Assembly: GCA_916048095.2 (NCBI GenBank)
Contig: OU696593.1
Coordinates: forward strand, 4,518,501 to 4,582,500
Reading direction: 5' to 3'
Length of the DNA stretch: 64,000 bases
Origin: Sacculina carcini
Lineage: Eukaryota; Arthropoda; Thecostraca; Sacculinidae
Shown: positions 24,825 through 36,900 of the stretch, one piece after another
Layout: every line of letters begins with the position of its first letter
How positions within the stretch are numbered: position 1 is the stretch's first letter
The notes under the pieces: generated by a model
Databases searched by the model: none
Told to the model about the DNA's origin: nothing
What the model saw: the letters and a program-made list of their open reading frames with translations, nothing else
Position numbers and translations under genes: made by a program

Positions 24825-25146
24825 CAGAGCCGTTGTGAAGACTTATGGCTCCCCCTAAGGCAACACTTGGGGCCCCATTATATATAGCACCAATTGGGCC
24901 ATCATTATATATAGCACTAATTGATTTATTAGACATAATCACATAATACAAGCTCAGGTGAAAACATCTGAGCAAAAAGGTAAAGGCTATACCTAATAAT
25001 ATTATAAAATTTAATATCATACGTGAAGCAGCGGGGACCCTCAGCATTCGGGCCCCCCGGCCGCCGGTACGGGGGGCGGCTGCTACGGCTCTGGCTGTAG
25101 CAGCCGCCCCCCGTACCGGCGGCCGGGGGGCGGCTGCTACGGCTCT
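24825..25146 (-). mobile_element. hAT-like MITE, CAGAGCCGTAGC family, copy with fold-back end
   Basis: Ends CAGAGCCGTTG and CTACGGCTCTG are inverted repeats. The 8-bp flank GCTGTAGC (24817-24824) recurs exactly at 25094-25101 and again at 25147-25154. The element proper is thus 24825-25093, and its GC-rich end has been duplicated in a palindromic extension to 25146. It is related to 27866-28199 in the opposite orientation and to the partial copy at 27439. No coding sequence. Confidence 0.85.
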
Positions 25147-25154
25147 GGCTGTAG

Positions 25155-25689
25155 CAGAACATTATGATCAATGTATTTCTTCATTGGTGTATTCATATCC
25201 TCTGATTGTGAATACTGGAACATTTGCATGCTTTTGTTCATTATATGATTTTTATAAGACTATTGAATTAACATACATGAAGGAATGAATTGTGGTGGTT
25301 CACTTAGGTTACATTAATCTTATCACACACTAAATAACATGAAAGATATAACACGAGATTTGAACAGTCATGAGAGTGTGTATTTTTATCCGTAAACATT
25401 TGTACTGACGTCTTGGAATATTCTAGCGTTTTCTGCTCTGGCGCACCAATCAGCGATGTTGCATATTGATGCAGATATATACATATGTAAAATAGATCAC
25501 ATATAACCAAATAAAGAGTAAATTTACAATTAAATTAATTAACGTGACACAAAATGTAATAAAAAATAGTAATAAACCGATAATAGTGAGTGCCTTGACA
25601 AGACAAATAACAAATCTAAACTTCCTGATTTGAACGAATTAAATTTGTCATTATAAAGTAAAATATATAGTAAAATAATTAAATATTTA
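25155..25689. other. No gene recognised
   Basis: AT-rich sequence leading into the AT minisatellite. Confidence 0.5.
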
Positions 25690-26285
25690 TATTTATAATA
25701 TAAATATTTATACTTCTAATATTGTTATATTATTATAATATTTATGATAATACTTATAATATTTATAATATTATTTATAATATTTATAATATTATTTATA
25801 ATATTTATAATATTATTTATAATATTTATATTATTATTATAATATTTATAATAATATTTATAATATTTATAATATTATTTATAATATTTATAATATTATT
25901 TATAATATATATAATATTATTTATAATATTTATAATATTATTTCAAATATTTATAATATTATTTATAATATTTATGGTAATATATATAATATTTATAATA
26001 TTATTTATAATATTTATAATATTGTTTATAATATTTATAATATTATTTATAATATTATTTATGATATTATTTATAATATTTATAATATTATTTATAATAT
26101 TATTTATAATATTTATAATATTATTTATAATATTATTTATAATATTATTTATAATATTCATAATAATATTTATAATATTTATAATATTATTTATAATATT
26201 ATTTATAATATTATTTATAATATTATTTATAATACTTATAATATTATTTATAATATTTATAATATTATTTATAATATTTATTGAT
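25690..26285. repeat. AT-only minisatellite (TTTATAATATT units)
   Basis: About 600 bp of nearly pure A/T made from alternating 9- and 12-bp units (ATTTATAAT, with or without ATT). Long open frames on both strands (Ile/Phe/Leu-rich and Asn/Ile-rich) result from the repeat. Confidence 0.97.
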
Positions 26286-26289
26286 ATTT

Positions 26290-27182
26290 CACGAGGAAAT
26301 GAAAGGATTGTGTTATGAGTTAATAAAAGCATGCGCAAACTGTCAGAGTAGATTAAAGAGTCAGCAAGTTACTATTGTGAGGAACGCGTGGTGGTGTTTC
26401 AATTAGCGGCGTCCCATTGATACAATGTGCACTCTCCTTGTCAAGGCGAAAGGCGAGTGTTTGTTCGGTAGTCAACGGTTATTGTGCGTGCGCTGTTGGT
26501 GTGTTATAATATGTGTGTGAAAGTCTGTGCGTTCTAGTTTGTCTTATAATCGGTGTGTGTATTATATTATGTTATCTGTCTTACACAAACGCTACATAAT
26601 AACTTGGATTATACTCGGATATACTGAAATCTCATATCCGAAGGCAATCAGAGCGAAACCAAAACATAAACCAAAAAATACATGTTTTCCCAAAAATATC
26701 AATGAAAACGTGTTTTGCAATTAATGCTTGCTACTGCTTTTCTAATTTTCATTCCTGTTCCATATTCCTGGAAAACTTGGGTTATTAATTGCAACAGGAA
26801 ACGTGATTCATTATCTCATTTGCTGAAAGAGCCAAATTCATTTATATACAGCAAAAGCAGAATCATTCCTTTGACAACAACAACAACATATACAACATAT
26901 ACAACGATAATATTTCGTCAAAATACTACCAGAAGACCACACGAAAGACTTAGACTTTTTTAAAGGTAGCTTATTTGAGTCAGTTCTGTTTTAGCTTGAA
27001 TTGTTCAACACCTAGATACTTAGCAATAGTGAAATCCGTGCCGCTTCTATTGGAGAACATCTTTATAGATACAGAATGTATACGAAAACTGCATGAGTAC
27101 TACTGATTTATCTTTCAACGAAGTTTTCTGCTAGACATTTTGATATTTAGCATGATAATATAGCATGATATTTCGTTGGCAG
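26290..27182. other. No gene recognised; intron preceding an exon
   Basis: AT-rich, with no domain-bearing frame. It ends in an acceptor, TTTCGTTGGCAG, used by the exon at 27183. Confidence 0.5.
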
Positions 27183-27372
27183 GTACATCTACAATGGAGT
27201 TTTCACCACACTGTCGGCGGTCGCATGTAGGAGGACACTCCAACTGTCCCACGCAGAATTCCTCCGCTTCACGACCGGTCGCACGCGGCATGTCGAGCGT
27301 ATCCATATGTCAACTGTGTCAGGCAGAAAGCCCCCGAGTACCGCAGTGTAGACAGACGTCTGTGGAAGGGAG
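27183..27372 (+). CDS. Exon 2 in window of SRCIN1/KIAA1217-like gene
   Basis: A 190-bp exon between TTCGTTGGCAG/GT and GGGAG/GTGAGA. It enters after one base and leaves after two bases of a codon. It encodes ~63 residues of Ser/Cys/Pro/Arg-rich linker without a domain (for example SICQLCQAESPRVPQC), the kind of poorly conserved segment that precedes the first coiled coil in this family. The main support is the good donor, higher GC than the surroundings, and a phase-2 exit that joins exactly to the phase-2 entry of the coiled-coil exon at 31115. Entry phase 1 also fits the candidate exon at 14495. Confidence 0.55.
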
Positions 27373-27438
27373 GTGAGAGCCTAGCGGTGAACATTTTACT
27401 CAGCCTAATAGTTTCCTCAGCCTAATAGTGTGTGTTGG

Positions 27439-27560
27439 CAGAGCCGTAGTAACCGCCACCGGAGCCAGCCGGCTGGGGGAAACCGAGTGTTGAGGGGCCC
27501 ATTGGCTCGTGCATGATATCAAAATGTGTTATAATGTAGCGCATATAAGTCACCAGCTTA
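27439..27560 (+). mobile_element. Truncated MITE, CAGAGCCGTAG family
   Basis: Begins CAGAGCCGTAGTAACCGCC and continues with GAGTGTTGAGGGGC as in the complete copy at 27866, but it loses similarity after ~110 bp. No right end was found. Confidence 0.65.
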
Positions 27561-27865
27561 ATGGAGATCGAGGAGCTGCTCGTAACTGCGTCTTCCCCAA
27601 GTCGAACGCCTATTATAACGGTGTTTTACATTAGTATAGTTTTAGTTTTAGTTTTACATTAGTTTTACATTAGTTTAGATTTATATGTATTAAACTTATC
27701 AGTGTGATTCAGTTATCAGTGCTTGCCTATATATTTCAGACAATATATGTGCGTGAAATCTTATACACGCTAATGTATATTATCACTAATACATACTAAT
27801 TTTTATTTACACCACGCCACATTGGAATTTATCAATCATTACGCTTCATAGATTGATACTGCATG

Positions 27866-28199
27866 CAGAGCCGTAGCAACCGCCCCCCGTACCCCCCGGC
27901 CGGGGGGGGGGGCCGAGTGTTGAGGGGCACCGTTGCTTCACGTATGACATTAAAATTTATCATATTATGTATAGCCTTTACCTTTTTGCTCAGATGTTTT
28001 CACCTGAGCTTGCATTATGTGATTATGTATACTAAATATATTCATTATTTGATGGTGTATTTATAATGTGGGCCCCAAGTGTTGCCTTCGAGGGGGGCCC
28101 AAGTGTTGCCTTCGGGGGGGTCTCAAGTGCTGCCATCGGGAGGGGCCTCAAGTGTTGCCTTCGGGGGGCGGGGCCTCATAAGTCCTCGCAACGGTTCTG
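27866..28199 (+). mobile_element. hAT-like MITE, CAGAGCCGTAGC family, complete copy
   Basis: A 334-bp element with ends CAGAGCCGTAGCAACCG and CGCAACGGTTCTG and a perfect 8-bp duplication ACTGCATG on both sides (27858-27865 and 28200-28207). There is an 11-G run near the left end and four imperfect tandem copies of AAGTGTTGCCTTCGG near the right. No coding capacity. Confidence 0.88.
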
Positions 28200-28207
28200 A
28201 CTGCATG

Positions 28208-28918
28208 CTCGGGAGAACCAATGGATTGTCGCTCATTTGTCAACGTTTTGCATTAGTGATATGATATTGGTCTCGAGGACAATATTGTCCGTGTGTTGTG
28301 ATTGTGTTGACAATATTGTACGTGTGCTGTCATACGTCTGACGCTTTATGTCCTACACATAACAGGCATGTATACATGAAACACGCACGTACACACGCAC
28401 ATCGCTTGATCAGAAACATATATGCAGCATTCAGGCATCTAGGGAAATATGATTATATCGTTAATAAGATCAACGCTGGAGTATGTTTCATTCTTTTGAT
28501 CTCCATCGAAAAAATTATATGAGGAAAATTTAAGAAATCTAGCGAACAGCAACCAAAATGTTAGCCAGTCTCAAGAATTTGAAACACGAAACAATGTTGA
28601 AAATACTTCGTTCACCTCAGATAAAAGGGAGAAGAGACGACTTAATAATTATATCACGGCCAGGAACAAAACTGATAGGAGTGATTGAATCAATCGGATG
28701 AAAGTAGATTTTTGAGAGCTATATGAAAAAATAGAGATACAAACGACGATGATAGATTATGATAATCTATGATATTCCGGTGGTGTTTTGTTGATGATAG
28801 CGATGGAAATGGTGATGTATTCCCGTGATGATGATAATGATGATGATGATAAACTAGATGATAATAATATAGGATATTTGCTGGTGTTGATCTGGATGAT
28901 AGCGATGGTAGTGTAGAT
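28208..28918. other. No gene recognised; (GAT)n-rich stretch at ~28780-28865
   Basis: AT-rich DNA with degenerate GAT/GATGATA repeats. Confidence 0.55.
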
Positions 28919-29049
28919 CAGCGTTTCTCAATACCTTATTGCCTATACCCTCCGTTCTCGCTTTTCAGCGAGGTCCTTAACCCGTTCTAGAGATATGCCA
29001 GCTGAATCAGTGTGCACTGGTGGCCAAAGCAAGAACAGCTCACAGATCG

Positions 29050-29480
29050 GAGCTATTTTGGCATTGCTAAGAAGGCGCACGTCTTCGTCAGTCTAAACTG
29101 TTGTTGTGTTGGCTGCAACGGTAGAGTGAAGGTCCTCCTTTGGTGAGCCTGGAAAGCCAATGTATGTGAGTTCACGTTTTGCAATGTTGATTTCCAGTCC
29201 ATGTCACGGAATGCGGGTATGATATGGTTCAAACCCGCCGCTACATCTTCTTTGGGCCAGTTATCGTTCCGTCATCCAAGTATCACATTTCCAGCTACGA
29301 TGTATTCGTCTGGGCGACTGAATCAATAGCGAGAACAAAAGGCCGAGGCTCCAGAGGATCACCTTGTTGGGTCCCGTGGCATGACATGATACGTATTTTA
29401 CAAAGTTGGAGAGACGAACGCGCGCCATATGCTTGCATTAAAAATGGCAGAGCTGGTGGAAAGCTCTGAGCCACATCACC
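29050..29480 (-). pseudogene. LINE reverse transcriptase palm fragment (QQGDP motif)
   Basis: Minus-strand reverse transcriptase remains. GTQQGDPLEPRPFVLAI is the motif-4 region (29340-29390). After a frameshift comes GLEINIAKRELTYIG (about 29150-29200), the usual segment after the catalytic box. The catalytic Asp pair itself is eroded. The fragment upstream of QQGDP (QSFPPALPFLMQAYG) is cut at 29485 by the 3' end of a CR1-like LINE. Confidence 0.65.
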
Positions 29481-29484
29481 GATG

Positions 29485-30560
29485 ATGCTACAACAACAAC
29501 AACAACGTGTATTTGCTATAGCGCCGGTAAAACACAAGCGCGAAAAAGGAAAAACATCAATTGAGATAAAACGACAATTGTAAAGAATATGGGAGAAATG
29601 AGCAAGTAAATGAAAGAGAAGTCACAAAACAATCAAAATGGGTAAATAGCAAGCACAAGCACAAAGGGCACAGTTCCAAAAAATCAAGTGGTATGTTCGA
29701 ACAATAAAATCGACAGAGAATTATTACAGAGAACATTCACAATAGAATAAATAATGCAGCAAGGAAGGGAAGGAAGCAGTAACTGTGCTCAAGACAGGGA
29801 AAAATAAGACATTGAACAACGAGGAGAATTGAAACAATCATGAAACGGAGAAATAGTTCAAACAATATCACAGAGAGGCGAAAGGAGAGAGAGAGTGAGA
29901 GACGGGATCAAATGAAATGTCAAAAAGGTACAGGCGAAGCCGATGGCGGAATGACCGAAATGAAGAGGCGCGGGTGATATGATAGGGAAGAGAATTATAC
30001 AAGCGAGGGGCGTAAAAGAAGAACGATTTAGAGGACCAGGAAGATTCATTAGATGCACGAGGACAAGCGAGAGGAAGAGGGTGACGAGAGGAGTGTGAGT
30101 CAGTGGGAGACAAAAGATTAGCAAGATAAGAAGGTTGGTGAGGATCATGCTGAAGCTTGTAAATGAGACTGCAAAGGCGAAAATGAACTCGTGGGATGAT
30201 AGGAAGCCAGTGGAGTTGAAAAAGTAGGTGAGACGTGTGGCGAGAAAAGGTAGGATAAAAGACAAATCGACAAGATTGGTTGATTACACGCTGAAGGATT
30301 AAGAGATGAGAACGAGGAGCACTACAGTAAAGCGAGTTGCAGTAGTCTAACCTGGGGAAAATGAGAGTATGAACAAGAGTGATGGCGGAATTTTTATCAA
30401 GATAGGGACGTATAGGGTAGAGAGAGCGCAGAATAAGACGACAAGTGCGAGCGACAGAAACGATATTGTCAAAGCAGGAGAGCGAAGAGACAAAGATAGA
30501 GCCGTGATTGCGAACAGCAGTTGAGATAGGAAATGGGAGAAGAGGAGGTGAAATACGAGG
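29485..30560 (-). pseudogene. CR1/L2-like LINE 3' end (RT C-terminus and 3' tail)
   Basis: Minus strand, in order: VARTCRLILRSLYPIRPYL, FPRLDYCNSLYCS, LQRVINQSCR, LHWLPIIPRVHFRL, SLIYKLQH, then FFFYAPRLYNSLPYHI and FRSFRHRLRLYLF. This is the textbook order of the thumb/C-terminal region of CR1/L2-type reverse transcriptases. The frames are broken by at least one shift near 30300. A 3' UTR of ~350 bp ends at GCGCTATAGCAAATACACG followed by (GTT)n. The element is 5'-truncated and inserted in the older RT fragment. Confidence 0.8.
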
Positions 30561-31114
30561 TGGATGCTGGATATTTTTACACTATTTAACGCAGTTTTGA
30601 CGTCATTTTTCATCATGATGCTATCGGTATTTTCAACGTGATCAGTGTAATCTCTTGCTCATATGCAGCGGCCTCGCACCCCATACTTGTTCCTGGGCCG
30701 AGCTGGACTGGACGGAGCCCAAGTGAAAATACCCTGGTCATTCTCCGGCACAGTATTTTTCTCGTCAGGCGGCGATACCATTTTTTAATTCAATATTTAC
30801 TCATACATGTTAAGGTTCCTGTGAGAAAAAAAGGTTTTTCAAGGAAAATGTGAAGCATAGGTAAAACATATACTTTCATTAGTTTCCGCTGGATTCCTCG
30901 CACCCCTTAGGAGCTTGTCTCGCAACCCCGGTTAAGAACCCCTGATTTATATCATTACGCCTAATAATTAATTAATGTCACCTATTTCATTTATATTCTC
31001 ACACGGGAAAATAGGAACATTCACGCACATGATATCCTGTGTAGAGTTTGTATGAGCATTGCGCGAAAGCAAGTCCTGCTGTATATGATCGTGCCCACTG
31101 ATTGTTTGCCGCAG

Positions 31115-31329
31115 TGAACGGGTACAACATCTGGAACGACAAGTGACAGCGCTGACTCAGTTGGTACAAGGTGCGCTCGCACATTCAGTCAAGGCAGGCC
31201 ACGAATCTCTGCTCGGTAAAGACTCACTGCCGGCTAACTGCACGCTTCCAGCTGCACCGCAACGGACCACCGCACAACGACCACCCTGTCTTCAGCAAAC
31301 TGATTGCTCCAAGATGACTGCACTTAACG
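31115..31329 (+). CDS. Exon 3 in window: first coiled coil of SRCIN1/KIAA1217-like gene
   Basis: Acceptor GTTTGCCGCAG (polypyrimidine tract TGATTGTTTGCC) and donor TTAACG/GTATAT. It enters at phase 2 and leaves at phase 1. The encoded ERVQHLERQVTALTQLVQG matches, position for position in pattern, the segment of vertebrate SRCIN1 and KIAA1217 that reads ER-x5-K-x2-SLTGLVQ-x-AL. The rest is a Pro/Thr/Gln-rich linker of ~45 residues, as in the family. The protein is a cytoskeletal scaffold; in mammals p140Cap restrains Src and binds actin-linked partners. Exit phase 1 fits the entry of the next exon, 14.4 kb away across two LTR retrotransposons. Confidence 0.72.
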
Positions 31330-31379
31330 GTATATTAAATCATACACATGCACCGTGATATGGAAAGGTGAACTTATGT

Positions 31380-33311
31380 TAATTTAGTGTAACGTTCAGC
31401 TTGGCCGTTTTCTTGGGGATTGTAGGACATCGTGCGGCTGTATGACACTCCATGATTGACGATAAAAACACGCAATTCATCGGACATAAAAGACTTGCCC
31501 CTGTCGGAGTGAATGTAAGCTGGCATGCCGAACACAGAGAATAGTTGACGAAAGCCACCAATGGCGGAAGAAGAAGATATACCTGCATAAGGAAAAACAA
31601 AAGGAAATATGTTGGATTCGTCGATAATTGTTAGACGATAGCGATTTCCGTTGTTCGATGGTTGTTCGGACCTATAAATTCGACGTTAATACGTTCAAAA
31701 AGGTGTGACGCTTTAACCAGCTGTCCTAGATTAGGCCTCAATAACTCGGTCTTCACTTCAGCATACACTGAACAAGGAGAAGTCATAGTTTTTATGTCGC
31801 CTATCGAATAAGGTAGGTTCATGCTACGAACATATTGTGTCATTCTTGTGACACCTGCGTGACCCAAAAATATGTGTAAATCTTTTAGGCGGGTCACGGG
31901 TGAAGAAGAACATGAGTTCTTGGAGAAAGTCTCGGCTACGTCATTTTCTTTACCGGGTCCATAAAGTATATTGTGTGAGTAGCACGACAACTCCAAACGC
32001 CACCTCGCGATTTCGCCGTTCTTGATTTTCCCGTGTTTCCCGTCGAACATGAAAGAGACTTATTTTTATCACTCATCATTGTAAAATGCCTACCAAGTAA
32101 GTAGTGCCGCCATTTGAGAAGAGATTCAACGATAATATGTATGCCATTTCAACAGTGAATTTCGAAGTTCACTGCCGAACAAGGTTCAGGAGAAAAACGC
32201 AACAGGTCCGCAGTTCTGACTGGGAACGAGGATATTTCGCCTACGGACCATTACGACTACGATTCAGTCCAGGCTCTCTTTCTCATTCTTGTAAGGTTAG
32301 GCAGGATTGGGTTAGGCTAGTTTAGTTCCGCTGGGTTAGTTGGGAGAGAGAAAAAGACCCGGGACTGAAGTGTAGGCGTAGTGGTCCGGAGGCTTAATAT
32401 CCTTAAATCCTTCCGACTCCATGTAGCACCTATTGCGCAATCGAAAAAATCAGAATCTGCGACAAATGGCTTTGAGTAATCGGCAGCAGTAACTACAGCC
32501 CCATTCATCCCCGATTTGAGGTCTTTACCGCGGCTCTGTTCAACGGAAATAGTGCATGAGCCCATGGTGTGATTTTAAGATAATATTGTAGCAAACACCT
32601 CGAAAAGTGAGCGAAAAGAACCACAGTCCTACATAGTGTCTTGGTATCGGCTGGAAGAAGCAACGACACTAGAGGTTCAAAAAGTATATGATCTGTTTGT
32701 GCATGAACATTATTAAAGCAGTATCCGAGCAGGTTAATGAACAAAGTATTGAACGTGCATTTATAATGTTTAGCAGCTTTAAGGTATTTGTGTAGATCAG
32801 TGGTCCCAATCTTTTTCTAGTTTGCGGCACCTTTGGCAAGCCTTTCAAATGTTCCCCGAATCCTTATAAGGAAATACATATTTAAAATCTCCGTTGTTTT
32901 TATTATATATTTTTTTCATTTCGACATTTTGCATCGGTGTAACAACACCTTATACATGTATATGAAAAACATTTTTACACTGATCATGTTATTACAAAAA
33001 ATGGTATTATAATACAAATATGCCATTTTTCCCCTGAATTTTAGCGTCACCCTCAAAAGATCTCACAGCACCCCTTGGTGCCGCGGCACACCGGTTGGGA
33101 ACCACTGGTGTAGATTGTCGTCATGTTCATCTTTCAAATGTACGCATGTCATCACATAATTGTCGGCATATGCATAATGTCTTTAGCACCAGAATTTTTT
33201 ATAATGTGATCAATCGATCTTTGAAATGCGCTCACACCACTGGTAACACCAAATGGAAAACCCTCCACAGGCTTCAAACGCAGTGGAACTGAAGACAGGC
33301 TACAGCCTGCC
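31380..33311 (-). pseudogene. Old Ty3/Gypsy pol, 3' portion (split by MITE and BEL)
   Basis: Minus-strand pol remains. An RT palm is just inside 33311 (FPFGVTSGVSAFQRSID) and the degraded catalytic motif reads YADNYVMT near 33170. After the MITE come HKYLKAAKHYKC and LLGYCFNNVHAQ (32800-32650), a thumb, and RNase H (VADSDFFDCAIGAT, ~32450). The RNase H end (ARWRLELSCYSHNILYGPGK) and integrase zinc region are at 32050-31640, and the integrase core (YIHSDRGKSFMSDEL, SYNPQENGQAERY) at ~31600-31400. Several frameshifts and stops occur. The 5' part of RT continues at 40155, beyond the BEL insertion. No LTRs were recognised. Confidence 0.78.
32798..33107. mobile_element. hAT-like MITE inserted in Gypsy RT
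   Basis: A 310-bp element with ends CAGTGGTCCCAATC and GGTTGGGAACCACTG and a perfect 8-bp duplication GTGTAGAT (32790-32797 and 33108-33115). Removing it rejoins the Gypsy reading frame (EHDDNLH then KYLKAA). No coding sequence. Confidence 0.92.
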
Positions 33312-33756
33312 TGTTGTGATTTAATTTGGAGAAGCCCTTTTGAACTTTATTGGAGAACCCAAAGCTTACCTGATTGCGAATTTATTTTGTCGCAGGTAGC
33401 CGTTCGCGTTGTTGTACGTACAGCCCCGGTGGCAATGGATTTCTCCGCAAGTAATTGCTTGTCGCCGAATATTGAAAGAAGACTTGACGATAACTGAAAT
33501 AGGCTTGAAATACGATGCCTCGAACGCTGAACCACGAATTATCCGTACCGAACCCCGAGTAACTAGCCACCCCGTGCTCTCTGTCTCCACTAATCCTCTT
33601 TCGCCGTTACGGGTTGCCACACCCCATTTTATCGCGGATTTGCCTTGAATCCTCCAAAATAGTACTGGGCTTTGAAATTATTTTCCCAATTAAATAGAAT
33701 TGAAATTATTGAACTAAATTATGAATTACAATTGAAAATGATAAATATTTCTTTCA
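33312..33756 (-). repeat. BEL 3' LTR
   Basis: 445 bp. In element orientation it starts TGAAAGAAATA and ends ATCACAACA. It differs from the other LTR at about five positions by eye (~99% identical). Confidence 0.92.
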
Positions 33757-33770
33757 CCCTCCCTTAAAAA
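33757..33770 (-). other. BEL polypurine tract
   Basis: On the minus strand TTTTTAAGGGAGGG directly abuts the 3' LTR start, the expected place for priming plus-strand DNA synthesis. Confidence 0.7.
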
Positions 33771-33991
33771 CAAAAGGGAAAGGAAACATATGAACCTTGT
33801 AGACTGAAGCATGTCGTTGAATGAAGTTTGAGGAACGAACACACTCAGAGTCAATTTGACAACAATAAGAATTGTGAATGATGATGAAGGACTGAGAAGG
33901 CCTGGTATAAAGTGAGAAGTGGCTTGAACTTTGATACGACACCATTTGAGGACAATGATACAATTTGATAATGATCGTACTCACTGAACAC

Positions 33992-36900
33992 TTATACAGA
34001 TTCATCACGTATGAGGCCGGCTAACTGCTCTCGTTGTTTCATTGCAGCTTTTCTCTTCCCGCGATTGGGATGAGATGTTGCAGTCTCTCTTTCTTCATTG
34101 ACACCCGGCGCTGTTTGACTTGGATGGATCGCAGTGATTTCTAGAGGATAAAGATGCTTGACTGCGTGAATGCTACTCTTGCCAGAACTGTTCTTCAGTA
34201 TAACTTGCCTGACACGCCCATCTTCACCCGGTAGTAGCTTGATAATTCGGCCCATGGACCAAAATATTCGAGGTCGATCCTTGGTGTGAATGAGAACAAT
34301 ATCACCCACAGATAATTTGTCCTTCCAGTCGGTTTGATACAAATTTCGGTTCAACTCTCTCAAGCTCAATACGTACTCTTCATACCACATTGTACGGAAC
34401 TTGTCCAACAACTCATTCTGAACTTGAATTGTGTCATTCAAACGACGATGCATATCATTCGCTTCAGGCGTCCACAGTGGATCTTCCTTGTGATCAGTGA
34501 TTATCTGTAATCGAGGATTGAGGTTTAACTTCAAAATCTTGTTTGGTGTGAGTGGTTCAATTTCGTTGATGCCACTATGCACATAGGTGAGCGGACGATT
34601 GTTAACCGCATCTTGAATGCCTGATAAATGAGTGATGAGATCGAAATAGGATAATCGAGCTTTGCCGATCGACTTATACAGGCACTGTTTCACCGTTTTA
34701 ATCTGCCTCTCATATACGCCCCCCATCCAGCTGGCGTACACCGGAATTGTTTTGTGTTGTATGTGATGTTTCCTCATATATTCAACAAAATCGTCTGACA
34801 ACAAAGCTTCTTGAAGGTAACGCTTACTGGTGACAAATTGCTTCCCATTATCTGAATAAATCATCTCGGGCACCCTGTAGGTGTTACAGAATCTCATGAA
34901 CGATTGAAGAAAGGAAGAAGTACTGACATCGGGAAGAACATCCAAATGAACGCACCGTAGCGCCATACAGGTATACAGGGCAATGTACACCTTTTGTTCC
35001 TCACCACCTTTCCCTGTGATATTGATATGACCTGTGTAATCAATGGCCACATTTTCATATGCCTTGACAAATTTGATTCGTTCTGTCGGAAGATTATTCA
35101 GTCGCGGATATTTCACGGACAGCGAATTGAGTTTTTTGCAGATAACACAATCTCTGATGATTTTCTTGACTGCCTGTCTACCACCAGGTATCCAGAATCC
35201 TCTTTCTCTCAGTTGAGTGAGTGTCGACCCGATCCCTAGGTGACGGCATCGTTCATGTTGATCTCTGATCATTAGCCGGGTAATATGATGGTCTTTTGAT
35301 AATAACACCGGATTTTTCGCTGCGTAACTGAAGTAGTTCAGGCGAGAAATCCTACCTCGGCAACGAATAATACCCTGATCATCCAAGAAAAGGTTGAGAT
35401 CGTTCACCAAATTTGGAACACGCTGGCTGCGTTCGGGACTCTGAAGATAGTCAAGGATGTCTGAATACTCTTGAGCTTGCAGGGCCTTTAGCCAATAATT
35501 AACTGCTTTCTCATTTGTGTCGGATGACGTCTTTCGCATTTTGTCCACAAATTTGAAGACCAGTCCGGTGATGCGATGAATTTTGTTGAGGTTGGAGAGC
35601 TTTTCAGCAGTGAACAAGGTGTCCGTCGACGACTGCGCGTTAGACGACGACGTCTGCCCCTGACGCTGCGTCAAACCCAAAGATTTATGCTCGTGAGAAT
35701 CTTGTCTGAAGTTCAAGAGTTGTTCTTGAGTAAACTTCGTAACACAAGGAACTTCGACGGGCGTTTCTGTCCAGATTTTCAGCCAATCAGGTCCAAAAAT
35801 CCACTGATCCTGATATTTTTCGAATTTCGCAAACGTTTGACCTTTCGTCAAGAGATCAGCGACATTCTCATTTGTCGGGACATAGCCAAACCGCATTACT
35901 ACTCCCTTGTCAGATTCGATGTTCTTCTTCATAGCCTCAATATCCTTTTGACGAGCTTGAGTGAAACGATTGGTTGTTCTGCAGCCCTGATGAATCCACT
36001 CTAGTACGACCTGTGAATCGACCCACACATTGATCTGCTGAATTTTGAACATGAGTGAATCCAGAATGAGTTGTAGGCATTTCATCATCAAGAAAACCGC
36101 CAACAGCTCAGTTTGCGGAATGCTCTTGTTTTGAGGTGAGATCTTCGACTTGGCAAATATGAAATTCGATTCATTCTTTGAGTTCGTGGCATAACAAATG
36201 AACCCATAGCTTTCTTTCCCTCCGTCACAAAATATATTTATGTCATGATTCGACAATGAGTCAGCTGACTTCCTCGGAAATCGCAGTTGGTCAAGCTGCG
36301 CCAGCTCCTTTTGAATTGATCTCCATTCTCGCGATAGCTGTTCCTTGAGTGGCTCATCCCAACCAACCTTGAGTAGCCACAATTTCTTCATGAAGAGCCT
36401 ACCGCACAATGTGACAGGTAGTGCTAACGACAGCGGGTCGAAAATCTTGCTGATGTTGCTCAGTACTCGCCGTTTCGTAGGCCTGGACTCTGAATTATGA
36501 AGAACAACTTGACAGTCCGCGAGCTTCAGTGAATCCCTTTCTGAGTCATACATATATCCCAACACTTTCTCATAATCCGATTGGTGAGTGGTCGCCGTTT
36601 CATTCGACATCATAAGTTCTCTCATGGAAGACACATTTGAAGACCAGCTTCGAAGATTGAACCCTCCTTCCTGCATGATTTCCCTACTCCTGTGGTACAC
36701 ATTGAGAATCTGATTGGTACTAGAGGAAGTAAACAAGAAATTATCCATGTAGAAGGAGCTTTTCAGAATGTCCGCTACAGAGTCTTGCGGATATAATTTC
36801 AAATGATACTGCAAGACCCTCATCAACACAAATGGACTTGCATTTAGGCCAAATAGAATAGTTCGATGTCGGTACACTTTCAACACGCCATTCGACTCCC

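Larger units (their letters stand above)
28919..30944. mobile_element. Possible composite hAT-like element enclosing LINE fragments
   Basis: CAGCGTTTCTCAA at the left and GGTTAAGAACCCCTG at the right are inverted-repeat-like ends of the CAGTGGTTCTTAACC hAT type. Flanks GTGTAGAT and ATTTATAT agree at only 5 of 8 positions. Sequence just inside the right end (GGGGTGCGAGG repeats) recurs at 52876-52960. The interior is occupied by the LINE fragments listed separately. Confidence 0.35.

Noticed and set aside
25722-26338. Open frames of 198 and 131 codons
   Set aside because: Products of the AT-only minisatellite, with Ile/Phe/Leu or Asn/Ile low complexity.
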